Source: a bacterium UBP9_UBA1432 (GTDB taxonomy: Bacteria; Vulcanimicrobiota; Xenobia; Xenobiales; Xenobiaceae). Taken from it: 22,120 nucleotides of DNA. The notes beneath the pieces are model-generated. The model did no database searches and had not been told where the DNA came from. It worked only from the letters and a program-made list of their open reading frames with translations. The position numbers were made by a program, and so were the translations under genes. Location of the stretch: NCBI GenBank assembly GCA_002329445.1, contig DCTU01000217.1:1-22120 (forward strand), read 5' to 3'. Below, piece after piece: positions 1-7,655 of the stretch. Each line of letters opens with the position of its first letter. Within the stretch, counting starts at the first letter, position 1.

Positions 1-51
1 AGGGGACTCATAAGCCCTTGGTCGCGAGTTCGACTCTCGCCCCCGCCACCA
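1..51 (+). tRNA. tRNA-Met (CAT anticodon), 3' part only
   Basis: The window opens inside a tRNA. The anticodon loop ctCATaa lies at 7-13. The T arm is at 24-40, with stem gcgag/ctcgc around loop ttcgact. The 3' acceptor strand ccccgcc is at 41-47, followed by discriminator A and an encoded CCA at 49-51. The 5' acceptor strand and D arm lie left of the window. Acceptor position 72 is a C able to pair with a G1, so the C1:A72 mismatch typical of an initiator tRNA is not expected. Elongator Met is most likely; Ile2 with a modified CAT anticodon cannot be excluded. The anticodon stem has one G-T pair and an A-G mismatch next to the loop. Confidence 0.85.
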
Positions 52-81
52 AGAAAGCCCCCGGGAAACCGGGGGTTTCTT
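52..81 (+). terminator. Intrinsic-type terminator after the tRNA
   Basis: A strong hairpin directly follows the CCA end. The core stem cccccgg/ccggggg (58-64 with 69-75) closes a GAAA tetraloop. It is extended by aagaaa/tttctt with one bulged G at 57. The T-rich 3' arm (tttcttgtt) acts as the U tract. It probably ends the tRNA transcript before tilS. Confidence 0.75.
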
Positions 82-134
82 GTTGCCTGGGCAGAGCAGC
101 CTCGGTCGACCCCGCCCCCGTGCAGGAGGTTCCC

Positions 135-1622
135 ATGACCCGAGCCGTCTCGGGACTCGAGGACCAGCCCGAGCCCCAACCGTCCGACCAGCAGGGGACG
201 AAGCGCCCGGCGCTGAGCCCCCTGGCCGAGCGACTCCGACGACACCTGCAGCAGACCTCCCTGATTCCCACTGGCTCACGCTGCCTGGTGGCCCTGTCGG
301 GCGGTGGAGACTCGGTCGCCATGCTCATGCTGCTGATGGAGCTGCGGACCATGCTGGGCCTCTCCCTGGCCGCCGCGCACCTCGACCACGGCCTGCGCCA
401 GGATTCCGGCGCCGACAGGGATTTCGTGCGGAACCTGTGCCGCAGGCTCGGAGTCCCGCTCACCTGCGCCCGTGCCGACATCCGAGCGCTGGCTGCTTGC
501 CGCAACCTCTCGATCGAGGCGGCGGGCAGGAAGGCTCGCTATCGATTCCTCCGACGCGCCGCCCTCCGCTCGGGATGCCAGGTGCTCCTGACCGCCCACA
601 CCGCGGACGACCAGGCCGAGACGGTCCTGCTGCGTCTGGTCTCGGGGACGGGACTGCGAGGGTTGGCGGGAATTCGGGCACGGCGACGGGACGGGGTGGT
701 CCGCCCGCTCCTCCCGTTCACGCGTCAGGAGTTGCGCGACTGGTTGCGCCAGGCAGGCCAGCCCTGGCAGGAAGACCCCACCAATCAGGTGGCCGACGCA
801 CCCCGGACCCGGATTCGACTGCGACTGATGCCCATGCTGAAGGCATGGAACCCGAAGGTTCTGCAGGCCCTGGGCCGTCTGGCCCACCAGGCGCGCGAGG
901 ACGAGGCCTGCCTGGCCGGCCTGGCCCGGCCCCTGCTGCGCTCGGCCCGTCGCCGGCCGGACGCCCTGATCCTGAGCCTGCCCGAACTCCAGCGCCTGGA
1001 TCCCCCGGTGCGCTGGCGCGCGCTTCGTCGCGCCCTGGCCCACCTGGGATGCCGGTTGGAGGCGCGACATCGCGACCTCCTGGAGGACCTGTTGACCGGT
1101 CCGTCGGGGCGGGACCTGGACCTTCCCGGAGGACGAAGGGCCCGACGACGCGGCCAGGAGCTGCGCCTGGAGGCCCGGCGTTCGCGCCTCCCCAAGCCCC
1201 CGGCCCCGGCCGGCGTCCCGACTCAACCGGGCTGTCTCGAGATGCCGGACTGGAACCTCCGATTGGAGCTGGTCTGCTGCGAGGAAACGGCCCCTCCCGG
1301 CCCCTGGGAGGTCCGGTTGGATTCCGAACTCCTGGACGGCCCCCTGGAGGTGCGCTCCCGACGGCCCGGAGACCGATTCCGCCCGGCGGGCGGAGCAGGC
1401 CGGACGACCCTGAAGAAGTACCTGCACGGGCTTCGGCTTTCCAAGGAGGATCGCGACCTGGTCCCCCTGCTGTGCCATCGGAACCACGTGGTCTGGGTCA
1501 TCGGGCACCGCGCCGCCGAGGACTTCCTGGCCACGGCCCACAGCCGACGAATCCTGCGCATTCGCGCCAGACCCCTCCTGAAAGGAGCCCGTGCCGAGCC
1601 GCCGAAGGGCAGACTCCCATGA
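135..1622 (+). CDS. tilS: tRNA(Ile)-lysidine synthase TilS
   Basis: TilS uses ATP to attach lysine to the wobble cytidine of tRNA-Ile2 (CAT), so that it reads AUA and accepts isoleucine; it acts in the cytoplasm. The 495-residue product has the PP-loop motif SGGGDS at residues 55-60 and the following LDHGLR and TAHTADDQAET segments of the N-type ATP pyrophosphatase fold. The C-terminal TilS domain is seen as RRPGDRFRP and LKKYL near residue 415. Length is usual for the long TilS form. ATG 135 is chosen because AGGAGG (124-129) sits 5 nt upstream; the frame stays open further 5' into the tRNA terminator but without a site. It overlaps hpt by ATGA. tilS-hpt-ftsH is a widely conserved order. Confidence 0.95.
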   Translation: MTRAVSGLEDQPEPQPSDQQGTKRPALSPLAERLRRHLQQTSLIPTGSRCLVALSGGGDSVAMLMLLMELRTMLGLSLAAAHLDHGLRQDSGADRDFVRNLCRRLGVPLTCARADIRALAACRNLSIEAAGRKARYRFLRRAALRSGCQVLLTAHTADDQAETVLLRLVSGTGLRGLAGIRARRRDGVVRPLLPFTRQELRDWLRQAGQPWQEDPTNQVADAPRTRIRLRLMPMLKAWNPKVLQALGRLAHQAREDEACLAGLARPLLRSARRRPDALILSLPELQRLDPPVRWRALRRALAHLGCRLEARHRDLLEDLLTGPSGRDLDLPGGRRARRRGQELRLEARRSRLPKPPAPAGVPTQPGCLEMPDWNLRLELVCCEETAPPGPWEVRLDSELLDGPLEVRSRRPGDRFRPAGGAGRTTLKKYLHGLRLSKEDRDLVPLLCHRNHVVWVIGHRAAEDFLATAHSRRILRIRARPLLKGARAEPPKGRLP

Positions 1623-2146
1623 CGACCCTCCAACCTGCCCCTGGCCCGGTGATCCTTCCCCGAGAGCGGATCCAGGAACGAGTCCGCGAGCTGGCGGCCG
1701 AAATCAGCCGGGACTACCAGGGTCGCCCGCTTCACCTGCTGGCGGTCCTGCGAGGGGCTCTCCCCTTCCTCAGCGACCTCTCGCGAAACCTGACGCTGGA
1801 TGTCTCGTTCGACTTCCTGGCCGTGACCCGGGACGGACCCGAGGGGCATGTCCAGTTGCTCAAGGACCTCGACCAACCCGTCGAAGGGCGGGAAGTCCTG
1901 CTGGTGGAGGATATCGTCAACGAGGGGACGACGCTGAAGTATCTCCTGGAGACCCTGGAACTGCGCCGGCCCGCCCGGGTGCGGGTCTGCACCATGTTCG
2001 ACCGTCCCTCTCGCCGCCGGGCCGACGTCCAGGCCGACTATGTCGGCCTGGTGCTGGACGACCGCTTCGTGGTCGGATACGGCCTGGACTACCAGCAGCT
2101 CTACCGGAATCTTCCAGACCTGGCGGAGTTCACCGTGCCCGATTGA
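1619..2146 (+). CDS. hpt: Hypoxanthine phosphoribosyltransferase-like protein with altered active-site residues
   Basis: Family members join hypoxanthine or guanine to PRPP for purine salvage. The 175-residue product matches the family along its whole length: LRGALPF (residues 44-50), LKDLD (81-85), and the C-terminal FVVGYGLDY and YRNLP (about 150-166). The PRPP loop, normally EDIIDTGxT, is EDIVNEGTT at 97-105. The aspartate that acts as general base on purine N7 (Asp137 in the human enzyme) is therefore Asn101. The mobile-loop SSYG is replaced by TRDG (70-73), and the purine-contacting Lys of the DKPSRR motif is Arg129. It overlaps tilS by 4 nt, so translation is probably coupled. In Bacillus/Listeria relatives TilS and HprT are reported to influence ftsH expression; a scaffold or regulatory role is therefore possible here, by inference only. 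Confidence 0.88.
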   Translation: MTTLQPAPGPVILPRERIQERVRELAAEISRDYQGRPLHLLAVLRGALPFLSDLSRNLTLDVSFDFLAVTRDGPEGHVQLLKDLDQPVEGREVLLVEDIVNEGTTLKYLLETLELRRPARVRVCTMFDRPSRRRADVQADYVGLVLDDRFVVGYGLDYQQLYRNLPDLAEFTVPD

Positions 2147-2147
2147 A

Positions 2148-2164
2148 GGAGGCATCGCGCCTCC
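2148..2164 (+). other. Short hairpin just after the hpt stop
   Basis: Stem ggaggc (2148-2153) pairs with gcctcc (2159-2164) around a 5-nt loop, starting 1 nt after the hpt stop codon. No T tract follows, so at most it is a weak or Rho-assisted end of the tilS-hpt transcript. Confidence 0.3.
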
Positions 2165-2188
2165 GAGCACCCACCCGGCCGCCCCGCG

Positions 2189-2218
2189 TTGTCCCGCCTC
2201 CAAGGGCCATGCTATGAT
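2189..2218 (+). promoter_or_regulatory. Candidate ftsH promoter (extended -10)
   Basis: TTGTCC (2189-2194) and TATGAT (2213-2218) are separated by 18 bp. TGc directly precedes the -10 box, giving an extended -10. Transcription would start near 2225 and leave an untranslated leader of about 180 nt before ftsH. The leader has several short G/C hairpin possibilities but no riboswitch that I recognise. Seen by eye only. Confidence 0.45.
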
Positions 2219-2403
2219 GGCGCTGCCCGGCTTGCGAAGCCCCCCACCGCCCCCCCTGACCGGAGTCGTCCCGGCGGGGAGGGTTGTTGTTCTCCAGCCC
2301 CCATCAGGCAGGGGTCCCGCGCTGCGGATGGAAGCCCCCGCCCCAAGCATCCTGGAGTGCCGCCTGGACAGGGCGGCACGGCGTTGAAGAGAGGTATTTT
2401 CGG

Positions 2404-4314
2404 TTGCCTAAGCCACTGCGACAGTTGATGTTGATCATCGCCCTGAGCGTGGCCGTGCTCATGGTCCTCAACGCCGTGCAGTCCCACTCTCCGGCCCAGG
2501 ATCTCAAGTACAGCGACTTCGTCCAGGCCGTCCGTGACGGCCGCATCGCGACGGCCACCCTCAAGGGAGACCAGATCACCGGCACCTTCAGCAAGCCCGA
2601 GGCCGGCAAGCCCGAGAACTTCAAGACGACCTTCCGACGGGAAGTCAAGCCGGCCCCCGAAGAGGTGCTCCTGGAGCACAAGGTTGCCACCGAAGTCAAG
2701 CAGGACAAAGGGATCGAGTGGTGGGTCGTGATCCTGCAGGGCCTTCCCTTCATCCTGGTCTTCCTGTTCTTCATGCTGATCATGCGTCAGGCTTCCGGTT
2801 CGGGAAACCAGGCCTTTGCCTTCGGCCGCTCCAAGCACAAGCTGGTCTCCGACAACCGGGTCAAGGTCACCTTCGAGGACGTCGCCGGAGTGGAAGAGGC
2901 CAAAGAAGAGCTGGCCGAGGTGGTTGACTACCTGAAGTTCCCCAAGAAATACCAGACCCTGGGCGCCCGCATCCCCAAAGGCGTGCTGCTGCTGGGCGCT
3001 CCGGGCACCGGCAAGACTCTCCTGGGGCGCGCCGTGGCTGGCGAGGCCGGGGTCCCCTTCTTCTACATCAGCGGCTCGGACTTCGTCGAGATGTTCGTCG
3101 GGGTGGGGGCCTCGCGCGTCCGGGACCTCTTCGAGCAGGCCAAGAAATCCGCCCCCTGCATCGTCTTCGTCGACGAGATCGACGCCGTGGGACGCCAACG
3201 CGGAGCCGGCCTGGGAGGCGGGCACGACGAGCGCGAGCAGACTCTCAACCAGTTGCTGGTGGAGATGGACGGCTTCGACTCCTCTCCAGCCACCCCCGCG
3301 GTCATCGTCCTGGCTGCCACCAACCGGCCCGATGTCCTGGATCCGGCCCTGCTGCGGCCGGGCCGCTTCGACCGCCAGGTGGTGGTCGACAAACCCGACA
3401 TCGCCGGGCGTCTGGCCATCCTGAAGGTGCACAGCCGGGGCAAGCCCCTGGGCGCAGACATCAACCTTCAGGATCTGGCCCAGCGCACCCCGGGCTTCTC
3501 GGGGGCAGACCTGGAGAACCTCCTCAACGAGGCCGCCCTGCTGGCCGCCCGGGTGGGCAAGGACCGGATCGAGATGGACGACTGCACCGAGGCCATCGAC
3601 CGGGTGTTGATGGGACCCGAGCGCAAGAGCCGGGTGATCTCGGAGAAGGAGCGGGAGGTGACGGCCTATCATGAAGGCGGTCACGCCCTGGTGGCCCGGG
3701 CCATCCCCGAGGCCGATCCGGTCCGCAAGATCACCATCCTCCCCCGCGGAATGACACTGGGAGTCACGTCCCTGGTCCCCGACGAGGATCGCTACAACAT
3801 GACCCGGGCCGAGCTTCTGGCCAACATCGCCGTCTTCATGGGTGGGCGGGTGGCCGAGGAGATCGTCTTCAACGAGATCTCCACCGGGGCTTCCAACGAC
3901 ATCGAGAGGGCCACCGAGCTGGCCCGGGACATGGTCTGCCGTTACGGCATGAGTCCCACCGTGGGTCCGCTGCACTTCGGGCGCAAGCAGAGCAAGGTCT
4001 TCCTGGGCCGGGACATCGTGGAAAACCGCAACTTCTCGGAGGAGACCTCGCGCACCATCGACGCCGAGGTCCACCGCCTGGTCTCCGAATCCTACGAGAA
4101 AGCTCGCACCATCCTGACCGAGAATCGCGAGCAGCTCGATCTGCTGACGCGAGTCCTGATGGAGAAGGAGGTCATTGAGGCCTCCGAGCTGGAGGATCTG
4201 CTGGGCCCTGCCGCGCGCGACGCCGGGAACGGGCGTTCTGCGCACCCCGTGATCACCGTCAAGCAACCCGACCTGGAGAGCGACTGGCTCCAGTCTCCCA
4301 GCGACCTGGGTTGA
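2404..4314 (+). CDS. ftsH: ATP-dependent zinc metalloprotease FtsH
   Basis: FtsH is a membrane-anchored hexameric AAA+ protease that degrades misassembled membrane proteins and short-lived regulators. The 636-residue product has TM1 at about 7-25, an extracytoplasmic segment, and TM2 at about 106-127. Walker A GAPGTGKT lies at about 199-206, Walker B FVDEIDA near 255, and the second-region-of-homology segment ATNRPDVLDP follows. The peptidase zinc motif HEGGH is near residue 423, with the third ligand Asp in TGASND. TTG 2404 is chosen because GAGAGG (2389-2394) lies 9 nt upstream and TM1 follows at once; the next in-frame ATG (2428) has no ribosome site and would clip the N-terminus. The frame is open upstream, but that translation is low-complexity. 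The stop overlaps the next gene's TTG start. Confidence 0.96.
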   Translation: MPKPLRQLMLIIALSVAVLMVLNAVQSHSPAQDLKYSDFVQAVRDGRIATATLKGDQITGTFSKPEAGKPENFKTTFRREVKPAPEEVLLEHKVATEVKQDKGIEWWVVILQGLPFILVFLFFMLIMRQASGSGNQAFAFGRSKHKLVSDNRVKVTFEDVAGVEEAKEELAEVVDYLKFPKKYQTLGARIPKGVLLLGAPGTGKTLLGRAVAGEAGVPFFYISGSDFVEMFVGVGASRVRDLFEQAKKSAPCIVFVDEIDAVGRQRGAGLGGGHDEREQTLNQLLVEMDGFDSSPATPAVIVLAATNRPDVLDPALLRPGRFDRQVVVDKPDIAGRLAILKVHSRGKPLGADINLQDLAQRTPGFSGADLENLLNEAALLAARVGKDRIEMDDCTEAIDRVLMGPERKSRVISEKEREVTAYHEGGHALVARAIPEADPVRKITILPRGMTLGVTSLVPDEDRYNMTRAELLANIAVFMGGRVAEEIVFNEISTGASNDIERATELARDMVCRYGMSPTVGPLHFGRKQSKVFLGRDIVENRNFSEETSRTIDAEVHRLVSESYEKARTILTENREQLDLLTRVLMEKEVIEASELEDLLGPAARDAGNGRSAHPVITVKQPDLESDWLQSPSDLG

Positions 4315-5246
4315 GCTGTCCTGCCGATGGCCGGCTCTCGCTGACCCGATTCGCCGGGCTGTCGATTGCGGCCGCGCTGGCCACGATGGCCCTGAAGCTC
4401 GGAGCCTGGCAGGTCACCGGCTCGGTCGGCCTGCTCTCGGACGCCCTGGAGTCCTTGATCAACCTGGCCGCCGCCCTGATGGCTCTGGGGGTCCTCGTCG
4501 TGGCCGCCCGACCTCCCGACGAGGGACATCAGTTCGGCCACGAGAAGGCGGAGTTCTTCGCCAGCGGAGCTGAAGGCGTCTTGATCCTGGTGGCCTCCGC
4601 CGCCATCGCGGTCCCGGCCTGGAACCGGCTGCAGGCCCCCCAACCCATCGAGGAGATCGGCCTGGGCCTGGGGATCTCGGTGCTGGCCGCCCTTCTCAAC
4701 CTGGGCGTCGCCCGGATCCTGGGCGGTGCAGGACGGCAATACCGCTCGGCGGTCCTGGAGGCTGATGCCCAGCATCTCATGACCGATGTCTGGACCTCGG
4801 CCGGCGTGGTGGCCGGGGTGGCCGCCGTGGCCTGGACCGGATGGTTGGTCCTGGACCCGCTGATCGCCCTCCTGGTCGCCGCGCATATCCTGCACACCGG
4901 AGCAGACCTGATCCGCAAGGCGGTCCACGGCTTGATGGACCCGGCCCTGCCCCTGGAAGAACGCCAGGCCCTCGAGGCAGTCCTGGACCGGACATTGCCG
5001 GAAGGGACCCAGTACCACGCCCTGCTCACGCGTCAGGCCGGGCCCCGGCGCTTCGCCTCGGTCCACATCCTGGTTCCAGGCCGATGGACCGTCCAGAAGG
5101 GGCACCATCTCCTGGAAGAAGTGGAAGAGGCGATGCGTGCGGCCCTGCCGGGTCTGGTCCTGGTCACCCACCTCGAGCCGGTCGAAGACCCCGTCTCCTT
5201 CGCCGACCAGGAGGTCTTCAGCCATCGCGTGCCCGAAGGGGCCTGA
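4311..5246 (+). CDS. Cation diffusion facilitator (CDF) family metal transporter
   Basis: CDF proteins export divalent metals (Zn, Fe, Mn or Co) by proton antiport as dimers in the inner membrane. The 311-residue product has about six hydrophobic segments followed by a soluble C-terminal domain of about 95 residues, as in the family. The CDF signature HQFGHEKAE is at residues 73-81. The transport-site positions read E47-S-L-I-N51 in TM2 and HLMTD (155-159) in TM5, giving an E/N plus H/D site. The metal cannot be named from this. The start is TTG 4311 inside the ftsH stop (TTGA overlap) with no good ribosome site of its own, so it probably depends on translational coupling to ftsH. That pairing may link metal supply to the zinc protease, which is inference. 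Confidence 0.9.
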   Translation: MSCPADGRLSLTRFAGLSIAAALATMALKLGAWQVTGSVGLLSDALESLINLAAALMALGVLVVAARPPDEGHQFGHEKAEFFASGAEGVLILVASAAIAVPAWNRLQAPQPIEEIGLGLGISVLAALLNLGVARILGGAGRQYRSAVLEADAQHLMTDVWTSAGVVAGVAAVAWTGWLVLDPLIALLVAAHILHTGADLIRKAVHGLMDPALPLEERQALEAVLDRTLPEGTQYHALLTRQAGPRRFASVHILVPGRWTVQKGHHLLEEVEEAMRAALPGLVLVTHLEPVEDPVSFADQEVFSHRVPEGA

Positions 5247-5249
5247 GCG

Positions 5250-5585
5250 TCAGGAAGCTCGGAGGATGGGGCAGCGGGTCGCTCGGGTCGCCCACGCGGG
5301 GTGGCCGGATTCGCCCAGGTCCATCTCCTCGTGGATCCGGCACACCACCTCCTCGGGGTCCTCCAGGGCGTCCCCGTCCAACCAGTATTCCAGCCCATCC
5401 CAGTCCCGAAGGAGTTCCAGGAGTTCCAGGATGGCCTCGCAGGTGCCGGGTGTCAGGCCGCAACGGACCATATGGGAGAGCCCGTCCGTGGAATACCCCG
5501 GAGTCTTCCGGGCCAGTTCCACGGCATGGGCCGTCACAGGCTCCAACGCCTCGGCCGCATTGAAGCGAACAAAGAACTCAACCAT
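5250..5585 (-). CDS. Hypothetical acidic protein, about 111 residues
   Basis: I do not recognise this protein. ATG 5585 is preceded by AAGGGG at a 6-nt spacing; the frame extends upstream to 5645, but that part overlaps the degraded integrase and has no better site. The product starts MVEFFVRF, contains a leucine/acidic stretch (residues about 52-90, with LELLELLRDW and EDPEEVV), and ends in a short basic tail. It has no signal peptide or membrane segment and looks like a small soluble helical protein. It converges on the CDF gene, leaving only 3 nt between the stops. The last 52 nt of the integrase reading frame overlap its 5' end on the same strand, which suggests that the integrase was cut by a rearrangement next to this gene. 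Confidence 0.6.
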   Translation of the reverse strand: MVEFFVRFNAAEALEPVTAHAVELARKTPGYSTDGLSHMVRCGLTPGTCEAILELLELLRDWDGLEYWLDGDALEDPEEVVCRIHEEMDLGESGHPAWATRATRCPILRAS

Positions 5586-6670
5586 GCCATGCCCCTTGGT
5601 CTCCCCACACCACGCCGGTCCGTCTCTTGGCCCACCCCCAAGCAAGCGGAGGGTTCCACCTCGACTCCGCTCCTCCAGGCGGCATGATTGTCCTGGAGGC
5701 CGAAAGATCTCTCAAAGAAGAGTCGACTCGACGGGCCGCCCACCCTCCGCGCCTGACCCACGAGCAGAGCCTGACGACAGAGCCCCTGGAATCTCTTCGT
5801 GACGGTGTTCGGGGTCCAGCCAGGAAACACCCTCTGCCCCCGCTGACGGTGCGCGGACTGCGCCAGGGCCAGAATCTCGGTGGCCCGAGGATGCAGGGGC
5901 AGCCACTCATCCTCGTGGCGCTTCGAGGCTCGCACCCGGAACAGGCCCCGTCCCAGGTCCAGGTCCCTCCACTCGAGCCGACACAGTTCCGCCCGCCTCA
6001 ATCCAGTCAGCAGGGCCACCTCGATCATCATCCAGAATTCTGGAGCGCATCGCTCACGGAGGCGGTCCAGCTCGCCCTCCTGGAGGAATCGCCTGCGCTT
6101 GTTGTTCTCGCGCAGCAGGGTGTTCCGCGGAACGGGCTGGTGCCGGGTCACCTGGTCACGTTGGGCGAGGTTGAAGAGCCGGCGCAGCATGGCCAGGCGG
6201 CGGTTGATGCTGGCCGGCTTGTAGGGGGTCCCGTAGCGGGTCAGGGTCTTCGCCTCTGCGCGCATCCACGACCGGATGTCCCCAGGCTGGATGCTGAGGA
6301 TCCGACGCTCCTCCCCCAGGGCCTCGAGCCACTCGGCGGCATACTGAGCGTAGTTCGGGCCGATGCCCTCCAGGGACACCATCTCATCTCGGAACCGGTC
6401 CCACAGTTCTCCCAGCGTCAGCCCCTCATCCGGCGGAGGGGTCATTCCCAGCCTCTCCCCCATCTTGGCCCGCTCATCAGCCAGTCGCTGGCGGTGGAGA
6501 TCGGCCAACGCTGCGTCCTTCGAGATGCCGACCGCCCGCTTGATGTCCCGGCGCTTCCCCGTGGCGTCCACCTCCGAGGTCCGAACCCCGTAGACCCGGA
6601 TCCCGTCTTCCCTGTCCGCGAAAATCAGGCCGCGAGGGCCCTTCGGGACAGACCTCCACTTGAAGGCCAC
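5534..6670 (-). pseudogene. Tyrosine recombinase (integrase), truncated at the catalytic C-terminus
   Basis: Tyrosine recombinases cut and rejoin DNA through R-K-H-R-H/W-Y residues. The N-terminal two thirds look good: an N-terminal arm-type segment, a core-binding domain (residues about 75-185), then LLTGLRRAEL carrying the first catalytic Arg and RASKRHEDEWLPL carrying the beta-hairpin Lys. After VTKRFQGLCRQA the expected HxxR box, the LGH segment and the catalytic Tyr are all absent. About 90 unrelated residues follow to the stop at 5534, and no other frame restores the boxes. The truncation coincides with one copy of a 37-bp repeat (5751-5787). GTG 6670 is chosen because AGGAGG lies 5 nt upstream; GTG 6676 would be too close. 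It is probably inactive. Confidence 0.75.
5751..5787 (+). repeat. Imperfect 37-bp direct repeat, left copy
   Basis: This copy matches 7886-7922 without gaps at 31 of 37 positions by hand alignment. The first 13 bases, gcctgacccacga, and the last 8, gagcccct, are identical. It lies where the integrase reading frame loses family similarity. It may be a remnant att site or a recombination scar. Confidence 0.5.
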
Positions 6671-6797
6671 TGGCACCTCCTGCAGGGGCCGGCCCCGGAG
6701 CGGCGAGCCTGCAGGGTGTCACCACCTGCGGCGCCTGGGCTCCGGCCCGGGCGTTCGTGTTATTGGGGGAGTTCTTCGCCGGGGGTATGAGACTCTG

Positions 6798-6826
6798 TTG
6801 ACAATGCATCATGAATGATGTATTGT
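6798..6826 (+). promoter_or_regulatory. hicA promoter overlapped by a 26-bp palindromic operator
   Basis: A near-consensus promoter is visible: TTGACA (6798-6803), a 17-bp spacer, and TATTGT (6821-6826). A palindrome with 12-bp arms fills it exactly: acaatgcatcat (6801-6812) and atgatgtattgt (6815-6826) around a 2-bp centre, with one mismatched position. It covers half of the -35 box, the whole spacer and all of the -10 box. A dimeric repressor bound here would block RNA polymerase, as expected for HicB autoregulation. Confidence 0.8.
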
Positions 6827-6832
6827 CGGCTT

Positions 6833-7015
6833 GTGAAGGCGCGGGAGCTGATGCGGCGGCTCGAAGAGGCGGGATGGAGCCTCCTGCGCGTGAGGGGCAG
6901 CCACCACATCTATGGCAAGAAGGGGCACACCTTCTCCGTCCCCTATCACGCCAGCAAGGACCTCAAGAAGGGGCTCGTCATCCGCGCCATCAAGACGATC
7001 GAGGAGGTGGGATAA
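6833..7015 (+). CDS. hicA: HicA-type mRNA interferase toxin
   Basis: HicA toxins have a small dsRBD-like fold and cleave mRNA; a HicB partner neutralises them. The 60-residue product from GTG 6833 begins MKARELMRRLEEAGW, the usual HicA N-terminus. It has the catalytic-histidine region RGSHHIY (about residues 21-27), then HTFSVPYH and a basic end with IRAIKTIEE. Its length is typical. GTG 6833 starts 7 nt after the -10 hexamer, so the transcript may be leaderless; an in-frame ATG at 6815 lies inside the operator, before the likely transcription start. hicB follows with no gap. The gene sits beside a degraded integrase, in keeping with carriage on a mobile element. Confidence 0.9.
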   Translation: MKARELMRRLEEAGWSLLRVRGSHHIYGKKGHTFSVPYHASKDLKKGLVIRAIKTIEEVG

Positions 7016-7483
7016 GTGGATCGCCTTCGCTATCCAGCCCGTTTCTACCACGACCCGGAGGATCCGGAGGGGTTCACGGTCTGGATCCCCGACATCAATA
7101 GCAACGGGATCGGTATCTGCACCCAAGGCGACACCCTGGAAGAAGCCCACGAAATGGCGCGAGATGCCCTCACGGGGTGTCTTCTGGCCAAACATGACAT
7201 GCGGGCCCCCATCGATGAACCCGGGCCTCTTCCGGAAGGACCTGAGTGGGATTGGGTCTATCCGGATCCCCAGGTTGAAGTGGCCCTCCTGATTCGCGAC
7301 CTTCGCCAGCGAAACAACATGACCCAGAAGCAGGCCGCTGCCCTGCTGGACATTCCCTACACCACCTATCAGCGGTGGGAGAACCCGGACAAGTGCAACG
7401 CCACGCTGAAGACCCTCGACCGAATCGCCAGGGCTTTCGGCTGCGATCTGGACGTGTCATTCCGCCCTCGGAAGGCATCGTAG
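7016..7483 (+). CDS. hicB: HicB-type antitoxin with C-terminal HTH
   Basis: HicB binds and inhibits HicA and represses the operon. The 155-residue product has an N-terminal HicB fold of partial RNase H type (residues about 5-75: YPARFYHDPEDPEGF, then GDTLEEAHEMARDAL). The C-terminal XRE/Cro helix-turn-helix spans about residues 95-150 and includes MTQKQAAALLDIPYTTYQRWE. This is the longer HicB class that carries its own DNA-binding domain, matching the palindrome over the hicA promoter. GTG 7016 directly follows the hicA stop, and GAGGAGG lies 8 nt upstream inside hicA, so the two are translated from one message. Confidence 0.9.
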   Translation: MDRLRYPARFYHDPEDPEGFTVWIPDINSNGIGICTQGDTLEEAHEMARDALTGCLLAKHDMRAPIDEPGPLPEGPEWDWVYPDPQVEVALLIRDLRQRNNMTQKQAAALLDIPYTTYQRWENPDKCNATLKTLDRIARAFGCDLDVSFRPRKAS

Positions 7484-7544
7484 AAGGATCCGGTCCCCGA
7501 ACCACCCCCTGATGCGCCTCGGTTCAGGGCCCTGGCGTGGCAAG

Positions 7545-7655
7545 ATGCTCGGCTTCTTCGGTGTGCTCTTCCTCTGTCAGGCACCTCTCGATGTCGCGCA
7601 TGCTATCTGCGATGGCGGTAATGTCTCAGGAGGTGGTGTAACTTCCGGAACTTGA
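7545..7655 (+). pseudogene. Short reading frame resembling the N-terminus of a secreted protein
   Basis: The 36-codon frame from ATG 7545 begins with a hydrophobic segment MLGFFGVLFLCQAPL, then AHA, then ICDGGNVSGGG. This looks like a signal peptide plus the first residues of a mature secreted protein. No strong ribosome site precedes it. It ends within sequence that resembles the terminus of an insertion element, so it may be a gene cut by insertion. It could also be chance. Confidence 0.25.

Noticed and set aside
1..51. Initiator tRNA-fMet
   Set aside because: The acceptor end carries a C at position 72 that can pair, which does not fit the initiator C1:A72 mismatch; the anticodon stem lacks three clean G-C pairs next to the loop.
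2225..2403. Riboswitch in the ftsH leader
   Set aside because: No known aptamer pattern was recognised; only G/C-rich short helices, which are common at this base composition.
2212..4266. 684-residue minus-strand open frame opposite ftsH
   Set aside because: The plus strand encodes full FtsH; the antisense product is low-complexity.
5534..5780. Frameshifted continuation of the integrase catalytic domain
   Set aside because: I read all three minus-strand frames and found no HxxR, LGH or Tyr box; the 3' end is missing rather than shifted.
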